Notes under the pieces: generated by a model
Database searches by the model: none
Seen by the model: the letters and a program-made list of their open reading frames with translations, nothing else
Told to the model about the DNA's origin: nothing
Part shown: positions 34,951-43,611 of the stretch, one piece after another
Position numbering within the stretch: the first letter of the stretch is position 1
How the letters are laid out: every line of letters starts with the position of its first letter
Origin: Psychrobacter immobilis
GTDB taxonomy: Bacteria; Pseudomonadota; Gammaproteobacteria; Pseudomonadales; Moraxellaceae
Direction of reading: 5' to 3'
Length of the DNA stretch: 64,000 bases
Assembly (NCBI RefSeq): GCF_904846175.1
Contig: NZ_CAJGZM010000003.1
Coordinates: forward strand, 124,001 to 188,000
Program-made: the position numbers and the translations under genes

Positions 34951-35505
34951 ATGAGCGCATCAATCAATATCGCACTAATTATCGGTAGTTTGCGAAAAGA
35001 ATCTATTAATCGTAAATTTGCAGAATTTATTGCGGCGCAGATGCCTGACAACGTCACTATAAAGGAAGTGCATATTGCAGACTTGCCGCTTTATAATCAA
35101 GACTATGATGATACGACTATTGACAGCTATGAGCGCGTGCGTCAGCAGCTAAAAGACGCTGACGCAGTATTGATGGTGACGCCAGAGCACAACCGCACCA
35201 TGCCTGCTGCGTTAAAAAACGTCGTAGATATCGGCTCACGCCCTTATAGAAAAAGTGTTTGGACGCGTAAAAAAATCGCTGTCGTCACGGCATCGCCGGG
35301 TAGCTTTGGCGGTATCAATAGTGGGCTTGATGTGCGTAAAAGCATGCAAATGCTGTCGGCTGAAGTAATGATCGACCCTGAAATTCATTTAAGCCGTGCA
35401 ACGGACAGCTTAAATGAACATGGCAGCGTCAGCGAACGGACGCAGAAGTTCTTACAAAACTTTGTGACTGAGTTTGTTAAATTTGCAGGACAGTCGCGTG
35501 ACTAA
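34951..35505 (+). CDS. NAD(P)H-dependent FMN reductase
   Basis: 184 residues, flavodoxin-like. Flavin-phosphate loop GSLRKESINRK (12-22). The second motif TPEHNRTMPAALKNVVD is the family signature, and VTASPGSFGG is the third. Likely reduces FMN, quinones or azo compounds. AGGGAG upstream. Co-transcribed with doxX. Confidence 0.92.
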   Translation: MSASINIALIIGSLRKESINRKFAEFIAAQMPDNVTIKEVHIADLPLYNQDYDDTTIDSYERVRQQLKDADAVLMVTPEHNRTMPAALKNVVDIGSRPYRKSVWTRKKIAVVTASPGSFGGINSGLDVRKSMQMLSAEVMIDPEIHLSRATDSLNEHGSVSERTQKFLQNFVTEFVKFAGQSRD

Positions 35506-36292
35506 TTCAATCTCTACCGATACTGCTAATATTAATAATAAAGCTGCCAGTCAAAATGATAGCCATCAATCAGGTTCACCTGACTCAAAGCTGCCAAATT
35601 CAAAGCCGCCAAGTTTTTGGCAGCGTCATCAAACGCCGGTACTATTAACCGTGGTCGGCGGCGCGATTGATACCATCGGTTTTATCACCTTGTTTGGTTT
35701 CTTTACTGCCCACGTCACGGGTAACTTGGTGATGGCCGGTAGTGGCTTGGTCAAAGGTGAGGACGGTCTATGGATTAAGCTTGCCGCCTTGCCGTTGTTT
35801 ATTTTGACGGTCATGGTCACCAAGCTATTTATTGATCATAGTAAAAATAAGCAGCTAACGCTGAGCCATTTATTGTTAGCGGAAGCCGTTTTTTTAACCT
35901 CCTTTATGATAGCTGGTCTTTACTATCAGCCTTTCGTCGATGCCGGTGATATAAGCGTGGCGATAACGGGTGGACTCGGTCTAATTGCGCTAGCGATTCG
36001 TAATACTGCTAGCAAAACGGTGATTAAACACACGAGCCCTACCGTGCTGATGACAGGTAATACCACACAACTGGGTATCAATCTGACTGATTATCTACTC
36101 AATCGAAACGCCGATAATGGCAAAAAATTGGCACACAGTTCAGTATTAGTCTTTAGCTTTCTAGTTGGCGCTTTAGTAGGTGCCTTGCTATATATGCAGC
36201 TGAGTTTTTGGGCAGTAGGCTTGTTCGTATTGCCAGTGTTATATCTGTCAATAATGGCACGCGATAAAGAATTTCTAGAGCATATTGCCTAA
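35498..36292 (+). CDS. DUF1275/YoaK-like membrane protein
   Basis: 264 residues starting at GTG 35498, after AGGA and overlapping the previous stop by 8 nt. A Ser/Asn/Pro-rich tail of about 45 residues precedes six hydrophobic helices. The motif VGGAIDTIGFITLFGFFTAHVTGN is the DUF1275 signature, as is VLMTGNTTQLGINL. Transport role often assumed but unproven. Confidence 0.87.
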   Translation: MTNSISTDTANINNKAASQNDSHQSGSPDSKLPNSKPPSFWQRHQTPVLLTVVGGAIDTIGFITLFGFFTAHVTGNLVMAGSGLVKGEDGLWIKLAALPLFILTVMVTKLFIDHSKNKQLTLSHLLLAEAVFLTSFMIAGLYYQPFVDAGDISVAITGGLGLIALAIRNTASKTVIKHTSPTVLMTGNTTQLGINLTDYLLNRNADNGKKLAHSSVLVFSFLVGALVGALLYMQLSFWAVGLFVLPVLYLSIMARDKEFLEHIA

Positions 36293-36399
36293 TAAGTTTT
36301 AGCTTAATCATTCCACTGCTTATATTATTGCTATTAGAAAGTATCGCTTATAAAAATCATTGCCCATAAAAAATCTTAACTACACAAAACATTTCCAAT

Positions 36400-36437
36400 A
36401 AAAAACGCCATATCCGTAAAAATATGGCGTTTTTTTA
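36400..36437. terminator. Bidirectional terminator
   Basis: AAACGCCATAT pairs with ATATGGCGTTT around 8 nt; A- and T-runs on both sides, between convergent DUF1275 and GNAT genes. Confidence 0.92.
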
Positions 36438-36467
36438 CTTTCTAGTTAAGCGCTTATGTTTAGCTAT

Positions 36468-36818
36468 TTAAGGCTTAGCGTTATGAAATACTGAGTTGTC
36501 TTGGTACTCTGGATGCTTGTCGATATAAGATTTTACATAAGGACAAGTCGGTTTCACGCGCAAGTTTTTCGCTGCCGCATCATCTAAGATATATTTGACC
36601 AGATAACCTGCAATACCTCGACCACCTAACTCTTCTGGCACTTCGGTATGTTTGTATTCAATACCTTTTTCGCCTTCACTTGTCGTAAAGAATTCATAAT
36701 CTTCCAAAGAAATCTTGCCATCGATATGAATCTCAAAACGCTTTTTATCAGTATTATCAATGACTTCGTAATCTAACGGTTCTCTATTTTTTTTATCTGA
36801 CTTTGCCGTATCTGACAT
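36468..36818 (-). CDS. Small GNAT-type N-acetyltransferase (YjdJ-like)
   Basis: 116 residues. Short GNAT fold: FTTSEGEKGIEYKHTEVPEELGGRGIAGYLVKYILDDA gives the acetyl-CoA loop (GGRGIAG), and CPYVKSYIDKHPEYQ ends it. This is the compact family related to human GATD/NATD1. An unusual charged N-terminal tail is present. AAGGAA upstream. Confidence 0.88.
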   Translation of the reverse strand: MSDTAKSDKKNREPLDYEVIDNTDKKRFEIHIDGKISLEDYEFFTTSEGEKGIEYKHTEVPEELGGRGIAGYLVKYILDDAAAKNLRVKPTCPYVKSYIDKHPEYQDNSVFHNAKP

Positions 36819-36915
36819 GGTTAAATTTCCTTATATCATAAGTATGATTAACATCTTCTAGACTTAATTTACATTCACTATTATTACATGAGCGATAGTA
36901 TCAGCTTATGCTACT

Positions 36916-36978
36916 AGTTCTGTTATGAATATAAATGGTTCTGTTATGAACATACAGGGTTCTGTTATCCATATATTA
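36916..36978 (+). repeat. Three 21-bp direct repeats upstream of pirin gene
   Basis: Units at 36916-36936, 36937-36957 and 36958-36978 share GTTCTGTTATGAA/CCATAT with 21-bp spacing, two helical turns. They end 22 bp before the block shared with the doxX promoter, so look like stacked regulator sites. Confidence 0.8.
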
Positions 36979-36999
36979 CCCTATCTTTATGACGTTATT

Positions 37000-37081
37000 G
37001 TTCTAAAAATAAGAATAGTTAATTGCGATTATCGTTGTTTATCTATTAGTAGACAACAATTATAATAGATCCATTGTTTAA
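37000..37081 (+). promoter_or_regulatory. Pirin promoter/operator, shared with doxX promoter
   Basis: Counterpart of 34361-34442. TATAAT at 37061-37066 sits between TAGACAACAAT (37050-37060) and CCATTGTTTAA, an imperfect inverted repeat. The upstream arm GTTGTTTATC and AGTAGACAAC form a second imperfect palindrome. Confidence 0.72.
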
Positions 37082-37141
37082 ACGAATTAATGAATCATAA
37101 ATTCTAAAATCGTTTAACTTACTAATAACTAAGGATAAACT

Positions 37142-37855
37142 ATGAAAATGATCTATCATGCAGCAGATTCTCGTGGCGATGCCAACCATGGCTGGTTAAA
37201 AAGCAAGCATACCTTTAGTTTTGCCAATTATCATAATCCAGAACGTATGGGCTTTGGTGCGCTACGTGTCATTAATGATGACTTTGTAATCGCTGGTCAA
37301 GGTTTTGGTAAGCACTCACACCGTGACATGGAAATCATCAGCATTCCTTTATCAGGTAAGCTCGGTCACGGCGATAATATTGGTAATAATGGTATTATCG
37401 AAACGGGTGAAATCCAAGTTATGTCGGCGGGTACTGGTATCACGCACAGTGAAATGAACGGTGACGACAACGAAGCGGTGAAGTTCCTACAGATTTGGGT
37501 CATCCCAAATAAAATGAACGTTGAGCCTCGTTATCAGCAAGTTCGTATGGATGACATCCTAAAGCCAAATGAGTTCAATCAAGTATTGTCGCCCAATGCG
37601 GACGACGCAGGGGTATGGATTCATCAAGACGCTTGGTTCAGTATGGGTGATTTTGATAACGGCGTAACTCAGACTTATGAGCTCAAAAACCCTAATAATG
37701 GCGTTTACATTTTTGTCATTAGCGGTAAAGTCGTTGTAAACGGTAACACTTTGGATACCCGCGATGGTTTGGGTGTTTGGGATACTAAGAACTTTACGAT
37801 GGACGTCATCGATGATGCTAAAGTATTACTAATGGAAGTACCTATGAGCTTTTAA
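37142..37855 (+). CDS. Pirin family protein (YhhW-like quercetinase type)
   Basis: 237 residues, bicupin. Metal ligands visible in FGKHSHRDMEIISIPLSG (two His) and in the GTGITHSEMN block (His and Glu). QIWVIPNK is conserved. E. coli YhhW has quercetin 2,3-dioxygenase activity; physiological role uncertain. First of a pirin-pirin pair. TAAGGA upstream. Confidence 0.93.
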   Translation: MKMIYHAADSRGDANHGWLKSKHTFSFANYHNPERMGFGALRVINDDFVIAGQGFGKHSHRDMEIISIPLSGKLGHGDNIGNNGIIETGEIQVMSAGTGITHSEMNGDDNEAVKFLQIWVIPNKMNVEPRYQQVRMDDILKPNEFNQVLSPNADDAGVWIHQDAWFSMGDFDNGVTQTYELKNPNNGVYIFVISGKVVVNGNTLDTRDGLGVWDTKNFTMDVIDDAKVLLMEVPMSF

Positions 37856-37920
37856 TGCTAAACAATGAGCTTTATCTATACGTCACATTATATCCAGTAT
37901 CAAATAATAAGAGGTGAATC

Positions 37921-38859
37921 ATGAGTATTGAAACCCTAGAACCGCGCTTAGCAGATGTGGGCGGCATTCCCATTGCCCGTCTGTTACCGAATAAAGGCAA
38001 GCAGCCAATCGGCGCTTGGTGCTTTTTAGACCATGCGGGACCTGCTGAATTTGGCGAAGATGAAACCGGTATGCAAGTCGGTCGTCATCCGCATACCAAT
38101 CTGCAAACTTTTAGCTGGATGCTAAATGGCGAAGTACTGCATAAAGACAGTTTGGGTAATAAGCAAGTCATTACCAAAAACCAAGTCAACGTCATGACAG
38201 CGGGCACAGGTTTGACCCAAGGTATCAGTCATACGGAGCAAAGCGTCTTTCCTGATACCGGCGGTTCAGCAGATGCCGCTCGTGGTCTAAGCATGGTACA
38301 GCTGTGGATTGCGCTACCGACTGATCAGAAAATCGAGCGTGGCTTCCATCATTATCCTGAACTGCCAACATGGCACGAGGATAGTGTAGAGATGATTCTT
38401 ACCACTGGTAGTTATACGAGCGTATCAGGTGAGCGTTATGAAGCGCCAACCATCCAATACTCAAAAATGGTCGGTATCGATGTGTACTGGAAAGAGGACG
38501 GGGAGGTCACGCTGAATCTAGAGTCAGGTTTTGAGTATGGCATCTTAGTCACAGAAGGCGAGATTGAGTCTGAAGGCAAAGTATGTCCACAAGATCAGCT
38601 ATTGCGCTTTCATGATACCGATGTTGCCAATAACGAAAGCATTAAGCTTGTTGCCAAAAAAGGCACACGCGTGATGTTCATCGGTGGTGAGCCATTAAAT
38701 AATCAAGTCTTACTATGGTGGAACTTTGTCGCGGACAATAAAGCAGAGATTGAGCAATCTATTATCGACTGGAATAATGGTCATGAGCGTTTTGGTAATG
38801 TCGATTCAGATATGAAACGTCTGCCAGCACCAGAGTTACCGCAAGGCTTTAAAGGTTAG
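37921..38859 (+). CDS. Second pirin family protein
   Basis: 312 residues, longer pirin subgroup. N-terminal RLLPNKGKQPIGAWCFLDHAGP, metal ligands in GRHPHTNLQTFSWMLNGEV and GLTQGISHTEQS. The long C-terminal domain contains FIGGEPLNNQVLLWWNFV. 65 bp after the first pirin, same operon. AGAGGTG upstream. Confidence 0.92.
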   Translation: MSIETLEPRLADVGGIPIARLLPNKGKQPIGAWCFLDHAGPAEFGEDETGMQVGRHPHTNLQTFSWMLNGEVLHKDSLGNKQVITKNQVNVMTAGTGLTQGISHTEQSVFPDTGGSADAARGLSMVQLWIALPTDQKIERGFHHYPELPTWHEDSVEMILTTGSYTSVSGERYEAPTIQYSKMVGIDVYWKEDGEVTLNLESGFEYGILVTEGEIESEGKVCPQDQLLRFHDTDVANNESIKLVAKKGTRVMFIGGEPLNNQVLLWWNFVADNKAEIEQSIIDWNNGHERFGNVDSDMKRLPAPELPQGFKG

Positions 38860-39067
38860 CTTAATATTAAGCATCATTCATTAAACTGGCTTTTAAATAG
38901 AGACTTATCGTTAAGTTTATTTTACAAAAATAGCGCACAGATTTGATTTTAATGTTCATATACTAGTTTAGACTAAAAAGTAGCGATATGCAGCAATTCA
39001 TCATCTCTACTCTAATCTAACATTTACTTTCATTGGATTGAATCATATTAATAATACGGAGAAACCT

Positions 39068-39679
39068 ATGTCAGACCTAAAAACATTACAGCACTTGGCA
39101 GAAAAGCGTCGTTCTATCTATGCATTGAGCGATCAATTGCCAGTATCAAATGACGAAATCGTGAAGTTGGTTGAGCATGCGGTTTTGCATACGCCATCCG
39201 CTTTTAACTCACAATCGACGCGCATCGTCGTTTTATTTGGCGATGACCACAACAAGCTGTGGCAAATCACTGAAGATACTTTACGTGATATCGTTGATAA
39301 TGAAGAGCAGTTCGCTGCGACCAAGCAAAAAATGGACGGCTTTAAAGCCGGCGCTGGTACCATTATGTTCTTTGAAGATCATAGTGTCGTAAGAGGCATG
39401 CAAGCCGCTGCGCCTTTATATGCCGATAAATTCCCAATTTGGGCAGACCAAACCAATGCGATGCACCAGTACATTATCTGGACTGCCTTGGCCAGTATTG
39501 ATGTCGGCGCTAATTTACAGCATTACAATCCAATTATCGATAAAAAAGTCGCTGAAGAATGGAACATCGATGAACATTGGGAATTGAATGCGCAAATGGT
39601 ATTTGGCGCGATTGAGCAGCCAGCAGGCGACAAAGCATTTAAGCCAGTTGATAAGCGTATGCAAGTATTTGGTAAGTAA
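39068..39679 (+). CDS. Nitroreductase family protein (Hbn1/Frm2-like)
   Basis: 203 residues. Starts MSDLKTLQHLAEKRRSIYAL with the flavin-binding RRS; SAFNSQSTRIVVLFG and a QTNAMHQYIIWTALASIDVGANLQHYNP block match the fungal-type and bacterial Hbn1-like nitroreductases. ATG 39068 has CGGAG; the open frame begins at 39038. Function likely in electrophile or lipid peroxide stress. Confidence 0.9.
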   Translation: MSDLKTLQHLAEKRRSIYALSDQLPVSNDEIVKLVEHAVLHTPSAFNSQSTRIVVLFGDDHNKLWQITEDTLRDIVDNEEQFAATKQKMDGFKAGAGTIMFFEDHSVVRGMQAAAPLYADKFPIWADQTNAMHQYIIWTALASIDVGANLQHYNPIIDKKVAEEWNIDEHWELNAQMVFGAIEQPAGDKAFKPVDKRMQVFGK

Positions 39680-39727
39680 GCTATTTGTGTAAAAAGGTTA
39701 GTTAGCAAATAGAAGTAGCTAGCACAT

Positions 39728-39767
39728 AAAAAAAGCGCCACTCAATTTTACTGGGTGGCGTTTTTTT
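39728..39767 (+). terminator. Terminator after nitroreductase
   Basis: AAAAGCGCCAC pairs with GTGGCGTTTTT around about 14 nt, then a T-run. Confidence 0.88.
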
Positions 39768-39787
39768 GTCTGTATTAGATGACCATA

Positions 39788-39850
39788 TTAAATAGTAGCG
39801 TTAAATAGTAATGTTAAACGATAATATTAAATGGTAAGGTTAAAAATAAG
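39788..39850. repeat. Degenerate 13-bp tandem repeat
   Basis: About 4.8 units of TTAAATAGTAGCG-like sequence with 13-bp period (starts at 39788, 39801, 39814, 39827, 39840). Immediately left of the 11-bp array. Confidence 0.65.
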
Positions 39851-39862
39851 GTCAATACTAAA

Positions 39863-39910
39863 TAGCTGTTATTTAGCTGTTATTTAGCTGTTATTTAGCT
39901 GTTATTTAGC
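39863..39910. repeat. Perfect 11-bp tandem repeat, four copies
   Basis: TAGCTGTTATT repeated four times exactly, plus a partial fifth copy. The last copy contributes the stop codon of the Mpo1-like gene. Confidence 0.92.
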
Positions 39911-40352
39911 TTTTTTTACGGCGCATCAAGCTATTAGCTACCCATGCTGGACCAATTAATAAGAACTGTAAATCTTCAAAGAAAGAAGGTTTTTTGCCTT
40001 CAATTTTATGACCAACAAACTGTCCAATCCAAGCAACCACAAAGATAGCCGCCCAAACCTTAAAGCCCCACGGTAATAACGTCATCACTGACAGACAAAT
40101 AAGAATAAACATGCCCATTGCCACAAACAGCGGCGTCGATAAACGCATATAGAATATCAAAACTAAAGCGCTCATCACCAAGGTGAACCACACTGATAGC
40201 GACATGCCCATGCCTAATATACTGACAAAAATCGTCGGGACACATAACCAATGGATTTTTTTATTGACTAGGTTTTGATGGCTGACAGAATACTCACTGA
40301 GCCATTGCTCAAGTGTGCGTTTAGACATACGGCCTTGACGAGTACGAGACAT
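39906..40352 (-). CDS. Mpo1-like/DUF962 family membrane protein
   Basis: 148 residues, four hydrophobic helices. NKKIHWLCVPTIF has the conserved histidine of Mpo1/DUF962 proteins, and WIGQFVGHKIEGKKPSFFEDLQFLLIGPAWV carries the second histidine motif (GHxxxEGxKP). Yeast Mpo1 is an alpha-oxidation dioxygenase of 2-hydroxy fatty acids. GGGAGG is well placed. Its 3' end lies in an 11-bp tandem array. Confidence 0.9.
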   Translation of the reverse strand: MSRTRQGRMSKRTLEQWLSEYSVSHQNLVNKKIHWLCVPTIFVSILGMGMSLSVWFTLVMSALVLIFYMRLSTPLFVAMGMFILICLSVMTLLPWGFKVWAAIFVVAWIGQFVGHKIEGKKPSFFEDLQFLLIGPAWVANSLMRRKKS

Positions 40353-40555
40353 ACTAACCTCCCTGTTAGCAAATAAATGACTAATCGTAGATAAATGACA
40401 TGTAATAAATGCATAAATCTACTTATTAATACCAGTTGTAGCACTAATTGGCACAGTCTGCCATTTTATCTGGTAAACCGTACAGTCAAATCATGCCATT
40501 TATTTAACTTAATTTGTTTGTTTGTCAAATTTTTATCGCTTACTAAAATTATCCA

Positions 40556-41314
40556 TTAATGTACTGGTTTTGCCAGTTCTACAGAGTTTTGCTCGCTGCG
40601 GTACCATTCATACAGTCCGACAAACGAGTTTACTTGGTAGACCATGGTTTGAATGGCAAAGATATAATTGCCTGACATCAGGTTAACGGTCAGCCAAACG
40701 AAGTTGGATAAAATCCATAACCACCAGTTAAATGAGTAACGTAAAATCATCGCTGCTTGCGCGGTGATAGAGAGTACAAAAGCAATGACGTTAATCCAAA
40801 AGAAAGAGATAAAGCCCAAGAATTTACTATTATCATCTTCAACGACGGCATAGCCATAATTGGCAAGTAAATCATTGACGGTGGGGAATAGCGCCAAACC
40901 GATGATCATAAAAGCGATGGTTAATAGCCAAATCCAGCGACTGGCGGATTTGGGTACCATATCGCCATCGGCATCGGTATGCTTGGACCAATAAAAAATC
41001 CCATAAAGGTGACTAAAAAAGTTAAATAACGGCGCTAACATCAAACCAACTGCACCAGAAGTCGCTTGGACGACAAATTCCCCTGCGGTCGCCGCCATCC
41101 CAAAACCATTACCCAGAATGTTTTTGCGAAACGATAATGACACCACGCAAATCAAACCAATAAATGACACGGCTAAGTAAAACCAATCAAGAGTAGTGTG
41201 CTCTGTAGTCAGCCAAAATCCTGCCGACAAGGCAATGACGCCGCAAATAAACCATAGGACAATCCATTGTATGGCCCATTTTCCGGTGATGTTATCTAAC
41301 AGCTGAATACGCAT
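40556..41314 (-). CDS. pnuC: PnuC-type nicotinamide riboside transporter
   Basis: 252 residues, seven hydrophobic helices. FNWWLWILSNFVWLTVNL provides the aromatic box that binds the riboside in PnuC. The final motif NSFVGLYEWYR is typical. GAGGAAAA upstream. 108 bp after the nadR-like gene in the same direction: import, then phosphorylation by the kinase domain. Confidence 0.9.
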   Translation of the reverse strand: MRIQLLDNITGKWAIQWIVLWFICGVIALSAGFWLTTEHTTLDWFYLAVSFIGLICVVSLSFRKNILGNGFGMAATAGEFVVQATSGAVGLMLAPLFNFFSHLYGIFYWSKHTDADGDMVPKSASRWIWLLTIAFMIIGLALFPTVNDLLANYGYAVVEDDNSKFLGFISFFWINVIAFVLSITAQAAMILRYSFNWWLWILSNFVWLTVNLMSGNYIFAIQTMVYQVNSFVGLYEWYRSEQNSVELAKPVH

Positions 41315-41422
41315 AAAGCCTTTTTCCTCAAAGTATGAAAACGATAATCAATGTTTCTTATTTTTTAATGTGCTGCATTTTTTACATTATTTTTTTGGCA
41401 CTGCTTTTATTTAATACGGCGC

Positions 41423-42463
41423 TTATTTACCATAAATGTACTGGTCAATAAGTAGTAAAGCTTGTTGATAGCGGGCATCATAGTCGGGCTTATCAATCAT
41501 ATGCGGTTTAATGTTATGACGGGCGAAAATATCTAGCAAGCGTTGCTCAAAGCGACCGCGCGCTTCAGGCGTACCCAATGAGCGCATGCCATCATCCACC
41601 CATGGCGTATTGTTATCGAGCATAATCGTATGGTCTAAGCGAAACTCATCGATACAAGCGGCGACAAAAGGATGGCTACGACCTTCATACTCTTCACAAA
41701 AAGCTTGAGTGGTGACAAAGTCAGTATCAACAATAGTAACGGGTGCCGTTGCTCGAGCGGCTGCATCGCGGATAGCCTGCGCATGATTGAGCACAATAGG
41801 ACCATAATCGCTGTACTGCAAACCAATCTCGCTACCGCCTAAATCTGTACCGACATATAGCCGTCCCATCTCAAGCGCAAAGCTGGCACCATAATAGTTT
41901 GCAAGCTTATGCACCAATGTCGTCTTACCCGAGCTTTCACCGCCAACGATAGCAACCGTTTTGGTATAGTCACCGCGTACTTGTGGGTGCAGCGCCGACC
42001 AATGCGCGACCGGATTGCGTGCAATCGCATAAGAGTCAAATTCAGGCTGTAGGGGCGTGGTGAGCACTTGCATGATTAGCTGCTCACAAACGCCCGTCCG
42101 CGCTAACGGATGGTTTTCTGCCACAAATAATACCGTTTCTGTCGGCAATTTTAATGCATCTATTAAGCGTTGCAATTTGGCATTGCTAGCAGCAATATCA
42201 ATGTTTACATCAGCAAAGCTTTCATGTAACGGCAGCTCAATCTCATCAGTGGTATGAATATGTATAAACGGTAAATCTGCAGACGCCATCTGTAGCCAAC
42301 GCGCTTTATCTTGCAACGTAATATTAAAGTCTGGATGCGGTGCTGGATGCGCCATAATCACGATATTTAAGGTTTTTGCCTGTCCTGCTGCGTTCAATAT
42401 ACTGCGCATTTGTCCTAAATGTAGCGGTTCAAAATGTCCAATCATTAAGCCTGAGTCGTACAT
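41423..42463 (-). CDS. nadR: NadR-like protein: NMN adenylyltransferase-like domain plus nicotinamide riboside kinase
   Basis: 346 residues without the N-terminal helix-turn-helix of enterobacterial NadR, so it is not a repressor. Kinase domain starts with Walker A GGESSGKTT (174-182). The front half is a nucleotidyltransferase fold, but its HxGH motif reads HLGQ (15-18), and the usual SGTxIR reads SYAIAR (144-149). The kinase thus looks intact and the adenylyltransferase doubtful. TAAGGAA upstream. Upstream of pnuC. Confidence 0.85.
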   Translation of the reverse strand: MYDSGLMIGHFEPLHLGQMRSILNAAGQAKTLNIVIMAHPAPHPDFNITLQDKARWLQMASADLPFIHIHTTDEIELPLHESFADVNIDIAASNAKLQRLIDALKLPTETVLFVAENHPLARTGVCEQLIMQVLTTPLQPEFDSYAIARNPVAHWSALHPQVRGDYTKTVAIVGGESSGKTTLVHKLANYYGASFALEMGRLYVGTDLGGSEIGLQYSDYGPIVLNHAQAIRDAAARATAPVTIVDTDFVTTQAFCEEYEGRSHPFVAACIDEFRLDHTIMLDNNTPWVDDGMRSLGTPEARGRFEQRLLDIFARHNIKPHMIDKPDYDARYQQALLLIDQYIYGK

Positions 42464-42976
42464 AGCTTTCCTTATATGCTAAAAATTACCAATCGACAGT
42501 TGTTGTTTTAGTTGTTTATCGGCATGGTATAAAGGTTTAAACAGATTTACAGGTAGGTTATTGTAAATTGGCGTTGATTGACGAAATTTTTTATTTATAA
42601 AAATAAAACTAAGTTATTAATTTACTTATCATTGTTTAAATATTTCACTATTTTTAACGCTAAATCTATAAGACTTATTTATCTGTTATAAATAGCCGAA
42701 AAGTGGGTTTGTAACAAGAAGTGTAAGATAAGAGCAACAAAGCTAATTATGAAACATTTTGAAATAATTATTTAAAATCAGGGGTTTACGACAGTTTATG
42801 AGAGATTAGGGCAAGCTTAAGTAGCATAAATTCACAAAGCACGTCTACATACTCAACAGATAAAATAGGATTAGTTGCTATACTTATTCGTAAGTTCAGA
42901 AGACTTATATAGTTTTAAAACAGATTATAAAAATAACGATAAATGTTAGACGTAAAATAAGTATAAGTAATTATAA
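42464..42976. other. Divergent gap between nadR-like and pspC-like genes
   Basis: About 510 bp, AT-rich, no gene, no repeats or strong hairpins seen. Must carry promoters for both sides. Confidence 0.45.
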
Positions 42977-43210
42977 ATGATAAGAGAGGTATTTGATTTG
43001 GCTAAGTTAGCAAAATTACATAGATCACAAAACCATCGCATGATAGCGGGCGTGATGGGCGGCATCGCAGAATATGTCGGTTGGTCACCTACATGGGTAA
43101 GATTGCTATTTGTTATTGTCTCAACGATGAGCGCAGCAGTACCTGGTATTTTAATTTATATTATCTTATGGATAATCATGCCCAAAGCAAGTAGCCAGTC
43201 GTATCAATAA
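42977..43210 (+). CDS. PspC-domain small membrane protein
   Basis: 77 residues. HRMIAGVMGGIAEYVGWSPTWVRLLFVI and a final IYIILWIIMPK match the PspC domain, one transmembrane helix. ATG 42977 has no ribosome site, while TTG 42998 (MAKLAKLHRS) lies 8 nt after AGAGAGG, so the true start may be 42998. No other psp gene nearby. Confidence 0.88.
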   Translation: MIREVFDLAKLAKLHRSQNHRMIAGVMGGIAEYVGWSPTWVRLLFVIVSTMSAAVPGILIYIILWIIMPKASSQSYQ

Positions 43211-43349
43211 TATTAAAGTTAATACCAGTACTATTTAAATAAATCTGTATCTAAAGAAATAAAGAATAAGGCCAATATAAAAATAACAGCCCACGAAAAA
43301 ACAAAAAGCCTGACTCATCAGGATATTAAAAGACATACTTTTCCTCCTG
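43211..43349. other. Spacer before terminator
   Basis: Nothing recognisable; with the terminator at 43350 and the gap to 43611 (also empty) it makes 400 bp without a gene. Confidence 0.4.
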
Positions 43350-43380
43350 CCCAGATGCTCTGCATTTGGGTATTTTTTTA
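43350..43380 (+). terminator. Intrinsic terminator after pspC-like gene
   Basis: CCCAGATGC pairs with GCATTTGGG (one G-U) around TCT, then a T-rich run. It lies 140 nt past the stop. Confidence 0.8.
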
Positions 43381-43611
43381 TCTTACTTTTATATCTATAG
43401 GCTTAATAACGCCTATCCGGACAGTTTAACGATAAACAAGGCGTATAACTGACGATTTAAGCCCGTGAGATAAATTTAATTGCGGTAAATATAGATAAAA
43501 TAGTCAATTTTTAGTAAGGTGAGCAGGCAAATAGAGTCGTCGCCAAATAGGCGATACGAGCGCTATCAATATTTTATTTCATAATACAAATTCCACAGTG
43601 GCTTTACTACG

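Noticed and set aside
36916..36978. CRISPR array from the 21-bp repeats
   Set aside because: No spacers between units, only three short repeats, no cas genes in the window.
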